Source of the DNA: Shinisaurus crocodilurus
Taxonomy: Eukaryota; Chordata; Lepidosauria; Squamata; Shinisauridae
Length of the DNA: 64,000 nucleotides
Direction of reading: 5' to 3'
NCBI GenBank assembly: GCA_021292165.1
Contig: CM037878.1
Coordinates: forward strand, 15,062,471 to 15,126,470
Below are positions 21,434 to 34,315 of the stretch, one piece after another. Under the pieces are notes generated by a model. That model was not told where the DNA came from, searched no databases, and worked only from the letters and a program-made list of their open reading frames with translations. Position numbers and translations under genes: made by a program. Numbering within the stretch: position 1 is the first letter of the stretch; every line of letters starts with the position of its first letter.

Positions 21434-24407
21434 TGAGGTGAGGGCGGCGGAGGTGGAGGTGAGGGCGGCGGCGGCGGCAGAGGCGAGAGCGGCAGCGGAG
21501 GCGGAGGAGTCCTTGGGCTCGAGTCCCGAGTTGAGTCTCGAGTCCCACATAAATTATTGGGACTCGAGTGGGACTCGAGTCAGAGGGGGGACTCAGTCGG
21601 ACTCACGAGTCGAGTCCCCGAGTCCGAGTCCCCATCCCTGCTGGCGCCTAGGAGTCTTTGGCTGTTCCTTTCTTCTATCCAACACCTGGGAATGAATATT
21701 CCACAGCTCCTTCGGCTGCCAGACCAGGGACTTGCCAGGGGGCATGTTAATGACTCCTATTGTGATTCTTGGGTGTCTGATGCTATCTTGCGGTATGTGT
21801 GTGTATGTGTGGGCTATGGCTTTCTCTTCACAATTTTATTTTTGATCTACCAGCAAGTCTATCTAACAACTTCCTTCAGAGATATTTATAAAGCAATGGT
21901 GACACCTAGTTGTCACCGACATTAAATTGCACATGTGTGTTCTCCACAAGGGGATTTTCTGACTTGTTTCTGAAAGCTGAAACCAAAAGTTATATGCGCT
22001 GGGCATGTCAGCTGTGCACTACTGAGAAACACAGCTGTGATTCCAAAGCCTGGGGGAAAGTTCCTCATTGTATTTGAAGAAAGATAACTATGAACAACCT
22101 TCCCGTACCCCTCCAAATCTTTTGAATGGGATTTACTAAATGCAGGCTACTTTGTTATTATCTGGATAAATGTGGATTGCCACATTCAAGCCCAGCAACA
22201 GTGGATTTTTTTATAGCAGGGTTGGACAGAAGGTAGATCGAGATCTACTAATAGTTCTCTGGGTGATTTGCAATACAGGTTACGAACGTCCCAACTTACA
22301 GACAACCCATACTTAAGAACGGACCGCCATAGATTTCATAGATCATAGTTGGAAGGGGCCTACAAGTCCATCGAGTCCAACCCCCTGCTCAATGCAGGAA
22401 ACTAGAGGAGAGGTCTCCCATCCAAGTAATAACCAGGCCTGACCCTGCTTAGCTTTCCACACTCAGACAAGCTGAGCCAGCGTAAGCCACAGGCCTGTTA
22501 TATATGTAAAAATCTGAGTTAAGTACAATGTTTCGTACTTACGAATGCACGCACTATACTTTGCAACACTTCGCAACACTTTGAAAACATTGCGCGGTTT
22601 CTGTTCTGACTTACGTACACATTCGACTTAAAGACAGACTGACGAACGGATCCCTTTCGTAACCCGGGGAATGCCTGTACAGTCGTGCCTTGGATTGAGA
22701 GCATAATTTGTTCCGGAAACATGCTTGTAATCCAAAACACTCTTGTATCAAAACGAAATCCCCCCCCAAAAAAAATTTGTACAGAGATTTTTAATTTAAG
22801 CCGTACTACAGTACTTGTATTGCAAGACGTCGCTTGTATATCAAGTAAAAAAAAATAATTAAATAAATATTTAAAAATGTGCTCGTTTCTCCACAGTGCT
22901 TGTCTTGCAAAACACTCTCAAACCAAGTTACTTGCAATCCAAGGTATTACTGTACTTCTGCAAGGGTTTCTGACTTCCCAATTGCCAACAACAGCAACAC
23001 CTAAAAAGCCTTTGCCTCCTAAATTAGGTTGCTGAAAAAGAATGCTTGGGGGGGGAACCATGAATGGATTTTTGTGTGAGAGGAATTGTGACCTTGGTTA
23101 TGGTAATGATGACAAATCCCTGGGCCGAGCATGTGCTGAAGGGAGCACATCCTTAATTCTTCGTGTATGTCCGCCTGCCTGCGCCAGTATTTTGCACCTG
23201 CCTCCGGTTGGTGGATCTTGGGAATCAAGTAAATTTAAAAAGAGTAGATCCCACGAGCCTGAAGTCTGCCCACCCTTGGTTTACAGTGCTTACAGCTGCT
23301 GCGCCTTCCGCCTTGTTCCTCCAGTGATCCTCTCACACACTATACTCGCATACTCAGTTTTTCCAGAAGGCCAGTAAGGGTGAAGCTGTGTGTGTTAGAT
23401 GTTAGACAACTATGATTAAATCTCTGTTCACTTTAAATTTCCATTAAAAGCCGCTGTAATGGGCAAGGAGGAGTGTGGGATGGGGACATTTTCCCTACCG
23501 TTAATTCTCTGGTGTGAATTGCACTCCCACTAGCTGCTATTTGCAGCTAGTGGGAGAGCTAGTGGGAGAAACTGCTATTTGCCCCCAAAACTTTCTGTCT
23601 CTTGTTACCCGTTTCTTACTGGCAAGATGTATTACCTGTTTGTGCATTGTGCAGTGAAGCTGAAGCTGTGTTTACTTTCCAACATAGGCACGTTTTATTT
23701 GCTTGTTTTTCAGCCCCAGGGAAGGTGACCATCTCCCATTCTGTATGCCTGGGCTGCTGGCAACCCATAAACACGAAGAGTTTGGAATTGCATCCTGTTG
23801 TGAGATACGGCATACAGCAATTTAACAACGAAAGTGAGGAGTCCGCCATTTTTGAAGTTGGAAAAATATTAAAGGCGCAGCGTCAGGTTCGTATGTGTTG
23901 GAAGAATGACCCATCTTCATTTTGCAGAAGGAAGCTCTCGGGATACATTTATGGTCAGGTCTGCAAAAAGCAGATGTCCAGAAATTAGGAAGAGGAAGGG
24001 GGCAAATTCCATCTTCTCTCTGCTTCACTTTTTACACTTTCAACGCCGTAACATTAAAAAAAAGAAAGAAAGCCCTATTAGACGACTGGATGGAAAGTTT
24101 GGCAAGATACAAATATCATTGCTGATGATAGCAATGCAGTTTCATTTAAGCTGTTCCCCAACTCCACACACACCCAGCTCCCAACCAGGTACTTTAGTGA
24201 GTCATTTGCAAATTCTCCTAAATATTTTTTCCCAGGTGGTCTCTGGATGGAATTACGAAGTTGAGTATTCAGTTAAAAAAACAAATTGTTCCAAGGCTGA
24301 ATTTCCGATTCTGACTCCAGCATGCAGAACCATTCCTGAAGGTGTAAGTGACTCTTTTTTGTATATAATGCTATCCCCAAATACGTAAAGGTTCCAGAAT
24401 TCTGTGC

Positions 24408-24441
<34 letters not shown>

Positions 24442-25338
24442 ATATATAAGATATATATATGGAAATAGGTCTGAAATAAGACAAGAGAGATATGGGAGAA
24501 ATATAGAGTGTCTGCTAGGGATGTGCATTGGATTCATCTGAAGCCCAAGGAGAATCAGGTCGTTTTTGTCCAGTTCTGGTGCCTCCCGAGGTGAGGTGGG
24601 CTTTCCTCCGAACTGAACCAGAACTGAAGCTGAATGAAGCTTAATTACCATCTAGTGTTTCAGAGACACAGAAACTTTACGTCTCCTGCAAATAGCATCT
24701 TTTAGTTTTGTTTCTCTTGAACATTGAGCAGAGGGAGGGAGGACGTGCAGTTGGGTGACTGATAGGTCCACCTTCTGATCCTAGGGCAGTGTTCTCCAAC
24801 CTTGGGTCCCCAGATGTTTTTGGCCTACAACTCCCAGCATGCCCCAGCCAGCGTAGCTGGCTGGGGCATGCTGGGAGTTGTAGGCCAAAAACATCTGGGG
24901 ACCCAAGGTTGGAGAACACTGTCCTAGGGCATGTTTTTACCAGTGGCTCGAATCACTGTGCTTTAGGGGAGGGATTGAGTTCTACTGAGTGTTTCAATAA
25001 AAATTCTCACTGTCTTCCATTTTGTCTCAGCTGTACAGTGCTGCAGTTGGGAGTAGTGATAGGTTAGTAGTGAAGCGATAGGTTCTTGTATGTTGGGGTG
25101 GAGTCGCTTGACTTCAAGTTTTGTTTGTTCATGATTTCATTCTTTCTACATTAACTCAGTCCTTCCTTTTCCTACAAAATCTTTCCCTTTGAGCAGCTGC
25201 CCTTTAATTTATCAGTTGTACTATGTTCTTGTTGGTATAGTACGTGTCTTTGTGTAGAATTAGGGGGTAAATCCATTTACCCCTCCCCTAGTTAAGGAAA
25301 ATAATAAAATAACTTGCTTTTATTTCCTGTTGTCCTGC

Positions 25339-25374
<36 letters not shown>

Positions 25375-28300
25375 ATCCCCACCCCCATTTTTGTCTGTTT
25401 GTTTCTCTTACTTTGTTTCTCACCAAGCAGTTCACCATGTCTTAGCTCTTATTTCCCCCTATTGAAGTTTGAGAAAGTATTTTTAATTGGATTTCCCCCA
25501 TCATTTTGCTTCCATTCTCCTTTTGTTCCTGGTTTCATTCTGTACATTTTGCATTATATCAGCACTGATTAATTATAATTGATATGATTATATTTATTTA
25601 TTTATTTATTTATTCATTAGCTTTTCTCCTGAAATTCCCTGTTTTGTGTGTCTTAAGGCTCTCAATCTTATGCAAGTTTAGACAGAAAAAAAGGCCTACA
25701 ACATAGCTCACTGGGGCATGCTGGGAGTTGTAGGCCTGTTTTCTGTCTAAACTTGCATAGGATTGAGCCCTTAGGCAGGCAGTTAATCCAACGGGGTAGG
25801 GCAAGGATGGGACCATGGGATGGCCATTCTTCCAATGCCACCACACTTTACTATGAAAGAGCCTTAAACTGATTTTCAGGCATCATAACTCTCTAGCCCC
25901 TTGTCAGGGTCTGTCCTACAGCGCCATCTGGCGGCAGCTTTGCTTATGACCGGCCACAGGGCTTCGCAGGGTGTGAGCCCTGGCTGGTAAGCCCTTGCAG
26001 AGTTCAGGCCCAGACCAACAGACACGCCCAAATGGGCTAATGCGGACCAGCTGGGAGCTGCCAGGAAAGGGCTATATAAGAGCTGCATTTCACCTTCAGC
26101 CTTTGCCACAGCAATGCAGTTTTTTGTGCTAGCTGCAGCCTGTTCCTGATCTCCTGCCACATCCAACCTTGCCTTGCTTGACCTCCCGCTCGTCCCTGAC
26201 CAACGCTTCTGTCTCTGGCCCTGCTCAGCCTGGTATGTCTTGGTTCCTGAACCCTGCCTCTCCCTGGACCCTGTGCTTGTTGCCTGGACTTGCCTTCTGC
26301 CTCTGGCCCCTGCCTGGACTCTGTTGCTCTGAACCCGTGTGAAACCTTGGGCCTGCTGTCTGTCCCTGTCTCCATCGTTTCTGGCCCCAGTGTTCCAGCC
26401 CTGAACCCTTGCCGCCCATGACCCGGACCCTGTCACCCCTGCACTTTTCCTTCTGAAACTTTGAAGGTTTTTATGCCTGAGGACATCTATAGGATGCTAT
26501 TTTCATACAAATTGTCCACAAAATCATGAGTGGAGGGAATGGGAAGTTAATCACTCCCCACACCCGAAATGTGAGATCTCCCCTTCCACATGAGCTGCTA
26601 CACCTATCCTTCTGAAACCTTGCAGCTTTCTTATTAGGGCCATCTCTAGGCTCTCTGTCATATTCAGGACACTGGTCCACAAGGGACATAGGGGGATAAG
26701 CACATCCTCTTTTGGCTACCCTCAAAATGTCAAGGCTGCTCAAAACTGCTGCAGCGATCATTCTGAAATTTGGCCAGCATTAATCCCCTCGGAAGGCCAA
26801 CTATCTCTGCAATTTTCATCCCATTCTGCCAAAAAATAAAATACTTATCAGCAGCTCTCTTATATATATATAATAGCACAGCAACACCTGCACCTATTTT
26901 TCTGAAATTTGGCAGGCATAACCCCTTCCTAAAATGCTACTAAGCCTGAAAATATCATTCAATTCTGACCCCAGCTGCTCTACATACCCGTACTAGAGCC
27001 CTATAAACAGCATTTAGGATACAGGGAGGGAGTAGATGAAGGAGGAGGGTAACTAACTACCCAGGGATTGAGAAAACAAAACATGGTATGTCAGATCATT
27101 TGCCAGACAAACCCTGGATAGGTAAACAAAAATGGGTTAACCATGGGTTAAATAAACCATGGGTTAGCATTATTCTCGAACCAGGTCAGTGAATAGACCT
27201 GGTTTCAGCAGGGTTGTTCTTTTTCTTTTTGGTCAACGTGAACTGAACCCAAACTAAAAAATTCTCAATTACTTTGAACCGGAAGCAACTTCTCCTCCCC
27301 CACCCCCCCCAGAAAAAGAAAAGGCACTTCAAAATAAGTGATTGAAGTGTTCAGATTTGTGGGGAAAGGAGGGAAGAATCTCTCCCTGTGCTATCCCACG
27401 AAAAAAGGGAGCAAGGAAGCTAATTGAAAAGCTCATTTCCCAGAAAGCTAATTGAAGAGAGGAAAGGACTGAGCAAAAGAGAGAGGGCTCCAGTACTGGT
27501 AGTTCTCTGAAGACTGCAGTTTCAAAACCTCCTTCAAGAGCAGCTCCATGTAGAGGTTCAAATCCAGTGGTGTAGTGGTAGATGTTAATGTCTAGGAGCT
27601 TACCATGACAGTGCATATACCAGGTGTGTCAAAACTCTTTCAGTCTGCGGGCCAAATTCAATTCTGGAGAAGCTCTCCAGGGCCACATTCCAGCGTCGGG
27701 CAGGGCCGAAGGCAGAGGGGGTAAGGCCAAAGCAAAGGGACGGGCCCAAAATATCAAAGGTCCCAGCATAGTTTAGCGTAAAGCTCTTACTGCTAGTAAC
27801 TAAGCCTTAGGAGAGGCATTTCAGTGCATTTCAGAATGAGGGCGGAGGGGCGTGCAAAATCTGGGGAACCACCAAACAATCAGGGGCCAGGAGGGATATG
27901 GGAACCACCTGGCAATGTCGGGAAGGCGTGTAGCTATCTTGGGAAGGCGTGTGGACGTCTGGGGAACCATGGAGGGCCAGAGCAGGACCCCAGGAGGGCA
28001 AGAGCAGGACCCCAGGAGGGCAAGATCTTCCCTCTGGGCCTGAAACTCAACTCTTCTAGCATATACGTTCATTCACGAGCACACACACCCTGCCCCAAAG
28101 AACAGCAATACATAGCATAATACCCCATGTATTAGGATCAGCATCACTGTCTGCAATCCTTTTGCATAGTTTCCTGGGAGCAACAACAAACCCATTCGTG
28201 CTTGCTTTTCATTGCATGGGTCCAACCTGTGCAACACATTCCGTTGGGCTAGGTCTACGCCCAGATACTCCTGTTTATGTAGCAGTTTTAATTTAGAACA

Positions 28301-31300
28301 ACCTTCCCCACCCTGGTGCCCGCCAGATGTGTTGGGCTAGAACTCCCATTATCCCCCAGCCAGCATGCCATAATATTTATTGTGTTGGAAGCGCGCGCCC
28401 CCCTCCAACAACTTTGTGACGTGAGCCAATGGTATTCCCATTTTACAAAGTGGAAAAAACTAAAGTGGACGGAGAGAGAGACTTGACTAAGACTGCAACA
28501 ACAACCTCAGGGCAGAGATGAGAGCCGAACTCCTGTCTAACTACTGGACTACAGCAAGTTTGGGTGTGTGTCGTCCCCCCCCCCCTCCAGGGACTTTTTG
28601 ATGTTCAGCCAAAGCACTTCAGGAAACAGCAGTGTAATAAGTTGTGCTTTTGCTCTTGGCAAAGAGAGCTGCTGTTTGGCACAGTTGCCAAAAGAAATAA
28701 AAAGATTAAGAGAGCAAGCAATTTAACTTCAGGCAGAGATTACCATAAAAAAGAAGTTGCTAAATAATCCTCTACAGTATGCATCTGCAATGCAGTTTGG
28801 AGGAGGGTAGCTTCAAGTGGAAGTATTATTACACACACACACACACTCCTGCCAGGCTCATCTGGAATTTACCAACTCCTGTTAGGAAAACTGCTGATTT
28901 GCCTGCTCTTTGCCTTGTGCTCCCTCCCCATTCCCCCATCAGTAGTCCTGGCTAGATTATGGTGGATGTGGAATCTGGGTTAGTAGAAGAAAGTGTAATT
29001 CTTCTTCCCAAAGACCGTGGCCTGCACACATCTTTGTTAAGTAAATGTGCAGATGATCCTAAGCCAGTATGGGAGAGATCCAATTTAAAAAGAGATCCAA
29101 AACGAACCATAAGATCATGAGAGCCAGTGCGGCATATGTTGTAGCGGTTTAGAGACTGAACTCTCTGAACCAGGAAATAAATAGTGCCTGCTAGCTGGGC
29201 TGAGGCAAGCCGTAGTCATAGGCACTGTTAGCATTATTTCTGTTCTGCATTTCTGTATATGTTACACCAGCCTTGCGCTACACCGCATCCATTTATCTGA
29301 CTTTTTGGCATGGGGTTGTTTGTTTACATTGTTGGAGCTCCTTTGCTCAATAATCCCTAGCACAAGAGCAATCAGCCAGCATGGTGAAGGAAAGCCAGGC
29401 TTCTCCTCTCCACCCCTGCTATTTTTTGAACCTTTAAAAAATTATTTTACCTTTCAGATAAAACAGCTTGTGCACTTCCTGCCTTTTGTGCTGGAGGGCA
29501 CATCTAGTTAGGGTTTTTCAAACACGCCACAGCATGACTCCCACTGCCACAGCATGATTATCTCCATCCCACTGATTTACCTACAAGCCTGCATTGCTCG
29601 TTGCCATTCCCTCTTCCCAGAGAATCCTCTTGGGAATGGTAGACTAGTTTCCTGAGGAAGGGGCTAGGGGTTAGGAATTCTCATAACCCTCAGCAAACTT
29701 ATGATTCTCAAGATACTTTGGATTACATTCTGTCACAGTCCATTTTGTTGGATGGTGCAGAGAAATTCTTATTTTGGTGCTATAAATGAAGCTAGTTTTG
29801 AAAATCTCCACTGCCCTATAAGGAAGAAAAAAGAGTTTGATTGTGGGGAGAAATGGGGGATGTAATTCAGATTCAATGGACCATATTCCTCTTTCCCTAC
29901 TCCGCCTACTTTTCAAATTCAGCCAAGAAGCCCGTATCTTGAGATGGGACATCTAGAAGGGTGAAGCTTGAGATGTAAAGGTTGACAAGAAGGATTTGCT
30001 TTTGTGTTCGGGACTTAGTGGTCACTTCATCTTTTCTTTTTCTTCTTTTTTGTCCCCCTCCAGCATCAAGGTATCTGTACAGTTATTGCCTATATTCACT
30101 TTACAGGCAAGCTTGTGAGTGCTACACAGAGGCTGCAGACTTCAAGGTTTGTAATTGCTGCTTCCATGCCTCATAAACACTGGATGGTTCACACATTCAC
30201 ATTTTATGTATTCAGCTCTGTGGGGACCTCTGGTATGGTGTGTCTTTTTCATTCCTAATAGCCTGGAAAGGCTTCGAAAAATTGGACAAGGCCGTAGAAG
30301 AAGGGGTCTGTGAACAGCTATTACCTGTGATAGCTAAACTGAACCTTCAGTATATTTCTGAATACTGGATGCTGGAAATAAACAGAGGGGGGTCAGGCTT
30401 TTACAGCCTGCTTGTGACAGCCTGGATTGTGAAAACAAAGGAGAATCACGGCAATTACTATGGTTACAAAAAGCCAAGGCCACCGTGATCAAAATAATTC
30501 CAAAAATTCTTTCAACTTTACAAATTTCTATTCATTACAAATGAACATTGAATACAATGTATATATTTCAATTTTTTCAATTCCTTCAATTACTGTATTT
30601 CAATTTTTACAAAACAATTATTTCAATTTTTTCAAAAGTCCTGGCTATCCAGGATAAAGTCCTTCCTATATCCACCATTGTTTTTTTCTTATTTCTTTTT
30701 TCTTCTTACAAATGGTTAACAGACCACCAGGTTATATGTAGTCGTTGTCACCTTGATGTTATAGTCCTACAGGAAACCGGTTTGTATTCCCATTTCGTTG
30801 TCTTCCTCGGGGATACTTCCTCAATGTTACTTTAAACAAAATTAATTCATCCAATGAGCAGTCCAGGACATTGGATGAATTAATTTTGTTTAAAGTAACA
30901 TTGAGGAAGTATCCCTGAGGAAGACAACGAAACGGGAATAATAACCTGGTGGTCTGTTAACCATTTGTAAGAAGAAAAAATAAATAAGAAAAAACAACAG
31001 TGGATATAGGAAGGACTTTATCCTGGATAGCCAGGACTTTTGAAAAAATTGAAATAATTGTTTTGTAAAAATTGAAATAATTGAAGGAATTGAAAAAATT
31101 GAAATATATACATTGTATTCAATGTTCATTTGTAATGAATAGAAATTTGTAAAGTTGAAAGAATTATTGGAATTATTTTGATCACGGTGGCCTTTGTGAC
31201 AGCCTGGAAGCAACTGGTACACTTATTTCCTGGGGATTAGGTGCAGATATCTGTACTTAATATACATCACCTCCAAATGAAAATGAAATGGATGGAGCAC

Positions 31301-34277
31301 ACTTTAGTTTTGTTTTGGCCAGAATACAGTAATTCGTTTCGTTGTGAGCAGAAGACAGTATTATAGAATACAGCATTCATTCTTTCAGGCCCAAGAAACA
31401 AGTAAGAAATAGCAGCACCTGGTGACAGCATTACGGAAGGCCATCTCACATTTCTTTGGTCAAGGCAGATATTGGGGATTAAAGAGTAGCTACTGCTTCA
31501 TGAATTATCTGTGCTAGGACAGAATGAATAATAGAAACTCCACTAGAAGGTCAGGAAGGGTAGCACAAAGTCCAAAAGGTCACCAGCATGGTTAATCAAC
31601 AGTGTTTGGGGAGCTATTGTAGAAAAGGAAACTTCCTCCTGAAACTGGAAGTCTTGCCCAAACGAGAAGAACAAAAAGGAACACAAATCTGCACAAAGGA
31701 AATGCAAGCATGCAATAAGAGATGCAAAAAAAAAAAAAAGTAGGAGCATTGTGAGGAGCATAGTGCTAATAAAACCAATAAAGAATTATTTAAATACAAC
31801 AGAGGCAGGAAACTGTCTAGGGAGGCAGTTTGTCCATTGAATGTCAATGGAATATTAAAGGAGAATAAGCAGATTTCACAGAATAATTATTTTAGTATGT
31901 ATCCACTGCAGAAGATGTAGGGCAGATACCTGTGCTGAATTGATATTTTCAGGGAGTCTGAGGAACTGAGGCAAATACTGGTGACAATAGATGGCGCTCT
32001 AGACCTGACAAATTGAAAGCTAACAAATCACTGGGACCAGATGGTATCCATCCTAGCATTCTTGAAGAACTCAAATGAGAAATTGCTGATCTTCTAAGAA
32101 AAATATATAAGATCAGCCTCTGCACAAAAGCACTGGAGAGTGGCCAATGTAACACAAATCATTAAAAAGGGATCCAGGAAATTACAGACCAGTTAGCTTA
32201 ATGTCTGTTCTGTGTAAACTGGTTGAAAGCATTATTAAAGATAACATTATCAAGCATATAAAAGGACAAATCTTGCTGAAAATGAATCAACATGGCTTCT
32301 GCAAATGTATGTCCTGCCTCCATAACCTTTTAGAGTTCTTTGAGAGTGACAATAAACATATGGACAAGACAAGACTGATCTGGTAGGCATTGTTTATCTG
32401 GACTTTAAAAGGCTTTGTGACAAAGACTCTTGAGCAAACGTAACTGTCATGGAATACGAGGAGAAGTCAGTAACTGGTTAAAGAACAGAAAGCAGAGAAT
32501 AGGAATACACGGTGACTTCTCCCAATGGAGGGATGGAAACAGTGGGGTCCAAATTATTTAGAGTGGTTAAAACAAAAAGGGATTGTGAAAAGTTCCAAAA
32601 GGATCTCTGCAAACTGGACAAATGGGCATTAAAATGTCAAATGCAGTTCAGTGTAAGCAAATGTAAAGTTAATGCACATTGGGGCAAAAAAATCCTAACT
32701 TCAAGTATAAGCTGATGGGATCTGAGCTAGCAGTGTCTGACCAAGAAAGAGATCTTGGGGTTGTGGTAGACAGCTTGATGAAAATGTTGACCTGGTGTGC
32801 AGCTGCTGTGAAAAGGCGATTTCCGTTTTAGGCATAATTAAAAAGGAATCGAAATTAAAACTGCCAATATCATACTGCTCTTATACAAATCTTTTGTGTG
32901 ACCACACTTGGAATACTGTGTACAGTTCTGGACATCACACCTAAAAAAGGATATTGTGGAGTTCAAAACGTTGCAGAAAAGGCCAACCATAGATTTCATA
33001 GATCATAGAGTTGGAAGGAGCCTACAAGGCTATCGAGTCCAACCTCCTGCTCAATACAGGAAACTAGAGGAGGGTCTCCCATCCAAGTAATCACCAGGCC
33101 TGACCCTGCTTAGCTTTCCGCACTCAGACAAGCTGAGCCAGCGTAAGCCACAGGCCTGTACCAAAATGAAGAAATGTTACATCTTGGACTGTTTAGCTTA
33201 GAAAAAAGGTGAGTAAAGAAAGGCATGATAGAGGTGCACAAAATGATGCATGGTGTGGAGAAAATGGAAAGAGATGTTGACTATACCAAATGATATATAC
33301 GATCATCCCATATAGCTGAATGGTGGAAGATTCAGAACTTCAGAAGGAAGTACTTCTTTACACGGTGCATAGTTAAACTATTGAATTTGCTACTACAAGA
33401 TGTAGTGATGGCCACCAAAACGAGTTAGACAAATTCATGGGGGATAAGGCTATCAATGGCTACTAGTCATGATGGCTATAGAGTACCTCCAGTATCGGAG
33501 GCAGTATGCCTCTGTATGCCAGTTGCTGGGGAACATGAGAGGGAGGGTGCCATTGTACTCATCTACTTTCAGGCTTCCCACAGGCATCTGGTTGGCCACT
33601 GTATGAAGAGCATGCTGGACTAGATAGGCCTTTGGTCTCATCCAGCATGGCTCTTCTGTTCTTCTGATGATCAAAGTAATCAAAAGAACATGTGAACTCA
33701 GATGGGCTGTAAATCAAGAAACCTTTAATTTTGATAGCATCTAATATTTGTGGGTTTGTTTGCTTTTACAGTTAATGAAATTGTTCCTAGTCCTGTGTGT
33801 GCCGGCTGCCCAGTAAACATTTCAACTGACAGTCCAGAAGTGCAGGAACCTCTGGCAGCTGCTCTGGAAAAGTATAACTCAGAAAGCCATGATGACTACT
33901 ATTACACAGTTGTACAGATAACAAGAGCTACAAGCCAGGTCTGAACTCTGCTGATACATTTATATTTCACTTTAGTTCAGAAAATCAGGTTTAAATTGGG
34001 ATAACCTGTTCAGTTGAATTTGAATTCTGTTCAAGTCCATTTACCTAACACAGAGGTGATGCTAGAGAGCCAGTAATTTTCATATAAGACACACACCTGT
34101 GTTGCTCTAACCCAGTGTGCTGGCTGGGGACATGCTGGGAGTTGTAGGCCAAAAACATCTGGGGACCCGAAGGTTGGAGAACACTGCTCTAACCATTCCA
34201 TGCAGTAGCCCTTGAGTTCCCTGTCTGTGTCTGCACTACATGGAAGTTTCCATTCCAACCTGAATTGTACACCTAAA

Positions 34278-34315
<38 letters not shown>

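Noticed and set aside
25876..26436. 186-codon Gln/Gly-rich antisense frame
   Set aside because: Lies inside a solo LTR and has the composition of its repeats.
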